Source: Caldifarciminota bacterium UBA2202 (GTDB lineage: Bacteria; Hydrothermota; 32-111). Taken from it: a DNA stretch of 26,320 bases. This document shows positions 23,218 to 26,320 of this stretch, in pieces; the first letter of the stretch is position 1; each line of letters begins with the position of its first letter. The notes under the pieces are model-generated. The model was not told the DNA's origin and did not search any database. It saw only the letters and a program-made list of their open reading frames with translations. The stretch is taken from NCBI GenBank assembly GCA_002327905.1, contig DCUY01000053.1, positions 1-26,320 of the forward strand, given 5' to 3'. Both the position numbers and the translations under genes were made by a program.

Positions 23218-24548
23218 ATTACCTCTTTCAAATTTTTAATTAACAAATCTATTTCATCCTTGCTTCTCTTCTCCGTACATGCCATAAGAAGAGTCTCTCT
23301 GAATTCTTTCCCGAATCTTTCAAGTTTTACTCCGATAAGAAATCCTCTCTCCTTCATTTTGGAATATACATTATCAAGATTATCTATTTTTACTGCAAAT
23401 TCATTAAAAAACTCTTTATCCGGATAAACAAGTTTAACCTTTGTCTTTGAAATTTGCTCTGAAAGATAGTGTGCGGAGAGAAGTGAATCGCCTGCAACCT
23501 GTTTTAATCCGGCTTTTCCCATTGATTCGAGATACACTGCCGCCATTAGCATGCAGAGCCCTTCATTTGAACATATATTTGATGTCGCCTTCTCTCTTCT
23601 GATGTGCTGTTCCCTTGTCTGAAGAGTCATCACGAACCCCTCTTTGTCGTTTTTGTCTGTTGTCTTTGCGATTATCCTTCCCGGCATGTTTCTTGAAAAC
23701 TCCTTTTTGGATGCGAACATACCCAGAAGGGGTCCGCCGAATGATTGATTGATTCCGAAGACCTGAGCCTCTCCCACTGCAATGTCCGCTCCCATTCTTC
23801 CTGCCGGCTTCAATACCGGAAGAGACATGGGATTCTGATTTATTATGAACATCATTTTGCTCTCTTTGACTATTCTTCCTATCTCTTCTCCGTCTTCAAT
23901 TATTCCGAAGAAATTAGGAGTCTGCAGAACAAATGCGGCATAAGAATCATCCGCCTTCTTTTTCAGGTCATCCAAATCCAATGAACCGTCTTTGAGATTC
24001 ACTGTTTCGCACTCAATGTCCTGTCCTTTGAGATATGTATGTATGACTTCTTTCGTCACAGGATTTAGTCCGCCGCTTAGAAGTATTCTGTGTTTGTTCT
24101 TTATGGACATTGCCATGTGGCACGCCTCAGCAGTTGCGGTCGCTCCGTCATACATTGACGCGTTTGCTATTTCCATGGAGAATAATTCGCATGCCATTGA
24201 CTGATACTCATAAATCGACTGCAGAGTCCCCTGTGACACTTCGGGCTGATAAGGGGTATAAGCAGTATAAAATTCAGGGCGCGAAACAATGTGTTTTATC
24301 ACAGGAGGTATATAGTGGTCATAAATGCCGCAGCCCATAAAAGAAATTCTGTCCTCTGTTGTAATATTCTTAGATGCAATATCTTTGAATTCCTTCATCA
24401 GCTGATGTTCGCTCATGCTGTTTGGAAGATTCAGACAGCACTCGCGCACACTCTGCGGAATGTATTCAATAAGTTTTTCAAATGAAGAGACTCCTATATC
24501 TTTTAATAGAGAGTCCTTCTCTTTTTCATTAGCGGGAATATATTTCAT
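23214..24548 (-). CDS. gcvPA: Glycine dehydrogenase (decarboxylating) subunit 1
   Basis: A 444-residue P-protein N-terminal-half homologue (fold type I transaminase-like). The opening M-K-Y-I-P-A-N-E-K-E-K, then F-M-G-C-G-I-Y-D-H-Y-I-P-P and Y-T-P-Y-Q-P-E-V-S-Q-G-T-L-Q, are diagnostic of GcvPA. A late R-E-Q-H-I-R-R-E-K-A-T-S-N-I-C-S-N segment also matches. In two-subunit P-proteins the PLP-binding Lys is on GcvPB, so this subunit needs a partner to decarboxylate glycine and load the aminomethyl group on GcvH. GcvPB usually follows directly; here the next genes are a GYD-like protein and B12 genes instead. AGGAAG lies before ATG; the gap from gcvH is 7 bases. Confidence 0.95.
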   Translation of the reverse strand: MKYIPANEKEKDSLLKDIGVSSFEKLIEYIPQSVRECCLNLPNSMSEHQLMKEFKDIASKNITTEDRISFMGCGIYDHYIPPVIKHIVSRPEFYTAYTPYQPEVSQGTLQSIYEYQSMACELFSMEIANASMYDGATATAEACHMAMSIKNKHRILLSGGLNPVTKEVIHTYLKGQDIECETVNLKDGSLDLDDLKKKADDSYAAFVLQTPNFFGIIEDGEEIGRIVKESKMMFIINQNPMSLPVLKPAGRMGADIAVGEAQVFGINQSFGGPLLGMFASKKEFSRNMPGRIIAKTTDKNDKEGFVMTLQTREQHIRREKATSNICSNEGLCMLMAAVYLESMGKAGLKQVAGDSLLSAHYLSEQISKTKVKLVYPDKEFFNEFAVKIDNLDNVYSKMKERGFLIGVKLERFGKEFRETLLMACTEKRSKDEIDLLIKNLKEVI

Positions 24549-24555
24549 TTCTTCC

Positions 24556-24945
24556 TCAGTGATGGCTGTTTTCGCAGTGCTTTATATATTCAGCCGAATC
24601 CATTAAGTTCTTCGCCTCATCAGGATTCGAAACTTTTATCTTTACGATCCACCCTTCGCCAAACGGGCTTGTATTTATTTTGTCAGGCGCGTTTTTAAGC
24701 ATTTCATTTACTTCAATGACTTCTCCCGAGACACCTGCTATAAGGTCGGAGACTGCCTTTACAGCCTCTATTGTTCCCATTGATTCTCCCTGTTTTACTT
24801 TACTTCCCACTTCAGGCAGCTCTACAAATGCTATGTCAGAGAGCTCCGATTGGGCAAAATCAGTGATTCCCTCAATTGCGGTGTTATTCTCTATTTTTAT
24901 CCATTCATGCGACTTTGTGTATTTAAGATTATTCGGGGTGTTCAT
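24556..24945 (-). CDS. gcvH: Glycine cleavage system H protein
   Basis: A 129-residue lipoyl carrier. The lipoylation site is K63 in I-E-A-V-K-A, within the expected G-x-I-E-x-V-K-A hairpin. The N-terminal Y-T-K-S-H-E-W and G-I-T-D-F-A-Q motifs and the C-terminal W-I-V-K-I-K are typical. It shuttles the aminomethyl intermediate between P and T proteins. There are two ATG codons in tandem; I choose the second (24945) because AGGAGG is then four bases upstream, like the other genes here, whereas the first leaves one base. It sits 8 bases from the gcvT stop. Confidence 0.96.
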   Translation of the reverse strand: MNTPNNLKYTKSHEWIKIENNTAIEGITDFAQSELSDIAFVELPEVGSKVKQGESMGTIEAVKAVSDLIAGVSGEVIEVNEMLKNAPDKINTSPFGEGWIVKIKVSNPDEAKNLMDSAEYIKHCENSHH

Positions 24946-24953
24946 CATTCCTC

Positions 24954-26042
24954 CTATTTGTGTGTTCCGTTTTTATAAAATGGCGATTTTACTATGACTG
25001 CCTTCTTTTTTCCTCTGATATCTATGAAAATATCCTGCCCAAGTTTATTGAACGGGGCATCTACATATCCGAGTCCGATGTATTTATCTGTTGACGGCGA
25101 GAAGTTGCCGCTTGTCACATTTCCCACTTTTTTGTCATTGACGAATATCTCATATCCGTGGCGCGGTATTGCCTTTTCAAGCATTTCAAAACATACGAGC
25201 TTCCTTGTCAGACCCGCCTCTTTTTGCTTTATCAAAGCATCTCTTCCGATAAAGTCGCCCTTTTCCATTTTTACAGCCCATCCTGTTCCTGCTTCAAGAG
25301 GAGTCGTATCCTGTGAAATGTCATTTCCGTAAAGCATGTATTTCATCTCAAGACGAAGAGTATCGCGGGCGGCAAGGCCTATAGGCTCAATATTGAATTC
25401 CTCTCCTGCCTTGAATATCTCTTCCCACATCTTCTTCCCGTTCTCATTGTAAAAATACAATTCGAACCCGTCCTCTCCCGTGTACCCTGTGCGAGATATG
25501 ACCATATCTATTCCGCACACTTTTGTCTCTGCGGAATAATAGAAGGGCATGGTGTCAAGAGGATAGTCTGTAAGTTTTTTAATCACTCTCTCGGCAGACG
25601 GACCCTGAACTGCAAGCTGGGAGATTCTGTCGGAGATGTTTTCGACTTTGACATCATCCCATTTGTTCTTCATAACCCAATCAAAATCCTTATCGCAGTT
25701 TGATGCATTGACAACAAGCATTATCTTATCTTTAAGATTGTAAACGAGAAGGTCATCCACAATTCCTCCGTTCTCATAGAGAAAATTGGAGTACTGAACC
25801 TGATGGTCTGCAAGCGACATAACTGAATTTGTTGTGATGAAATCAACAAACTCTTTTCTCCTGTCGCCAGTGACAATGAATTCACCCATGTGGGATACAT
25901 CAAAGACACCGACAGTGGAGCGCACTCTTTTTATTTCATCAATAACGCCTTTGAACTGAACAGGCATTTCAAAACCGGCAAAAGGAACTATTTTTCCTTT
26001 GTTTTGAACATGCATATCGTAAAATGCAGTTTTTTTTAACAC
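24954..26042 (-). CDS. gcvT: Glycine cleavage system T protein (aminomethyltransferase)
   Basis: A 362-residue folate-dependent enzyme that takes the aminomethyl group from GcvH, releasing ammonia and forming methylene-tetrahydrofolate. Clear family motifs occur in order: F-A-G-F-E-M-P-V-Q-F, G-V-F-D-V-S-H-M-G-E, R-T-G-Y-T-G-E-D-G-F-E, G-L-A-A-R-D-T-L-R-L-E and G-x-V-T-S-G-x-F-S-P-S. Length is normal. The start is GTG with GGAGG four bases upstream; the same GGAGGTACA spacer is used before the beta-propeller gene. It is the first gene of the long run, with a sigma-70-like promoter about 30 bases upstream and a very short leader. Confidence 0.97.
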   Translation of the reverse strand: MLKKTAFYDMHVQNKGKIVPFAGFEMPVQFKGVIDEIKRVRSTVGVFDVSHMGEFIVTGDRRKEFVDFITTNSVMSLADHQVQYSNFLYENGGIVDDLLVYNLKDKIMLVVNASNCDKDFDWVMKNKWDDVKVENISDRISQLAVQGPSAERVIKKLTDYPLDTMPFYYSAETKVCGIDMVISRTGYTGEDGFELYFYNENGKKMWEEIFKAGEEFNIEPIGLAARDTLRLEMKYMLYGNDISQDTTPLEAGTGWAVKMEKGDFIGRDALIKQKEAGLTRKLVCFEMLEKAIPRHGYEIFVNDKKVGNVTSGNFSPSTDKYIGLGYVDAPFNKLGQDIFIDIRGKKKAVIVKSPFYKNGTHK

Positions 26043-26053
26043 TGTACCTCCAT

Positions 26054-26089
26054 TTAATTAATGAACCATATATTATAATAGTTAATTAA
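26054..26089. promoter_or_regulatory. Pair of TTAATTAA palindromes flanking the gcvT -10 box
   Basis: Identical 8-bp palindromes lie at 26054-26061 and 26082-26089, 28 bases apart centre to centre. One falls in the promoter spacer and the other just downstream of the -10 box. The position suits a repressor operator pair, but the surrounding DNA is very AT-rich and chance is possible. Confidence 0.3.
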
Positions 26090-26099
26090 ATATTTTCAA
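26072..26099 (-). promoter_or_regulatory. Sigma-70-like promoter of the gcvT run
   Basis: On the minus strand TTGAAA (26099-26094) and a perfect TATAAT (26077-26072) are separated by 16 bases. Transcription should begin near 26065, leaving a leader of only about 20-25 bases before the GTG. This excludes a glycine riboswitch between promoter and gene. Confidence 0.7.
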
Positions 26100-26117
26100 T
26101 ACCCTTTGTAAACGGAA

Positions 26118-26166
26118 GGTAATAGGTCATAAGCAAAATGGCGCAGGTAAAAGGTAAAAGATAAAT
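26118..26166. repeat. Degenerate 7-base repeats of GGTAAAA type
   Basis: GGTAATA and GGTCATA (26118-26131), then GGTAAAA, GGTAAAA and GATAAAT (26146-26166), are all in the same 7-base phase, the blocks starting exactly 28 bases apart. The two units between them (26132-26145) are degraded. Confidence 0.75.
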
Positions 26167-26181
26167 ACGGTAGGGACCGAC

Positions 26182-26286
26182 CCGCGTGCCGTGTACCGTG
26201 TACCGTATGCCGTATGCCGTATGCCGTATGCCGTGTGCCGTGTGCCGTATGCCGTGTACCGTATGCCGTGAGCCTTGTGCCGTGAG
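26182..26286. repeat. Heptanucleotide tandem array, consensus CCGTRTG, 15 units
   Basis: Fifteen consecutive 7-base units fill this stretch exactly. Variants are CCGTATG (six copies), CCGTGTA (three), CCGTGTG (two), CCGTGAG (two), CCGCGTG and CCTTGTG. Period is strict, with substitutions but no indels. The array is far more GC-rich than its surroundings. Confidence 0.95.
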
Positions 26287-26297
26287 CAGAATAAGAA

Positions 26298-26320
26298 GTT
26301 AATAGTTTATAGTTAATAGT
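26298..26320. repeat. AT-rich 7-base repeat, GTTAATA/GTTTATA
   Basis: GTTAATA, GTTTATA, GTTAATA and the start of a further unit run to the window edge, so the array may continue outside. It has the same 7-base period as the two neighbouring repeat families but a different sequence. Confidence 0.8.

Noticed and set aside
26043..26180. Glycine riboswitch upstream of gcvT
   Set aside because: The predicted leader is only ~20-25 bases and the region lacks the conserved glycine aptamer cores; it holds a promoter and heptamer repeats.
26182..26286. CRISPR array
   Set aside because: Units are 7 bases with no spacers; this is a simple tandem repeat.

Overview
The window is AT-rich bacterial DNA of about 26.3 kb. 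It probably comes from a candidate phylum of the Fibrobacterota-Chlorobiota-Bacteroidota (FCB) group, near Cloacimonadota or Delongbacteria. Three proteins end in type IX secretion (T9SS) C-terminal sorting domains. A PorV/PorQ-family barrel and a TonB-dependent receptor with a carboxypeptidase-regulatory-like N-terminus lie beside them. Nearly every gene has a strong AGGAGG Shine-Dalgarno sequence 4-6 bases before its start, which is unusual for Bacteroidota proper and points to another FCB lineage. The taxonomic call is inference; no 16S rRNA gene is present.

Layout. Bases 1-628 (+) hold the tail of one gene and a small lipoprotein gene with its own promoter. Everything else is on the minus strand, described here in transcription order from right to left. 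(1) 26320-26043: an intergenic region with several families of 7-base tandem repeats, then a promoter. (2) 26042-17171: a tightly packed 11-gene run: gcvT, gcvH, gcvPA, a small GYD-like protein, cobO-type adenosyltransferase, meaB, a B12-binding mutase subunit, acyl-CoA dehydrogenase, a lipoprotein, a long-chain acyl-CoA ligase and an LptE-like lipoprotein. (3) 17147-16532: an HU-type DNA-binding protein, a 29-residue AURKAIP1/COX24-type (bS22/mS38-like) ribosomal protein, and tRNA-Arg(CCG) one base after its stop codon. (4) 16521-6974: a surface-protein unit of Asp-box beta-propeller with T9SS domain, terminator, TonB-dependent receptor, large FN3/T9SS protein, PorV-like barrel, terminator. 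(5) 6919-659: clostripain-type (C11) protease with a T9SS domain, three cytoplasmic glycosyltransferases and a polytopic GT-C/TPR protein.

How the genes fit together. The first run links glycine cleavage (C1 supply and NADH) with B12-dependent acyl-CoA rearrangement, acyl-CoA oxidation and fatty-acid activation. This suggests amino-acid, propionate or fatty-acid catabolism in an anaerobe. The gcvPB subunit, the mutase catalytic subunit and electron-transfer flavoprotein are absent, so the pathway must be completed from elsewhere in the genome. The left half is an envelope region. Secreted CTD proteins, a PorV-like shuttle, a receptor and glycosyltransferases are adjacent, consistent with making and decorating a surface layer of T9SS cargo.

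The clearest non-coding signals are the heptamer arrays, a recurring TTGACT-N14-TATWAW promoter-like motif, two terminators placed directly before downstream cistrons, and the ribosomal-protein/tRNA junction. No mobile element, CRISPR array, riboswitch or intergenic gap longer than 300 bases was seen.
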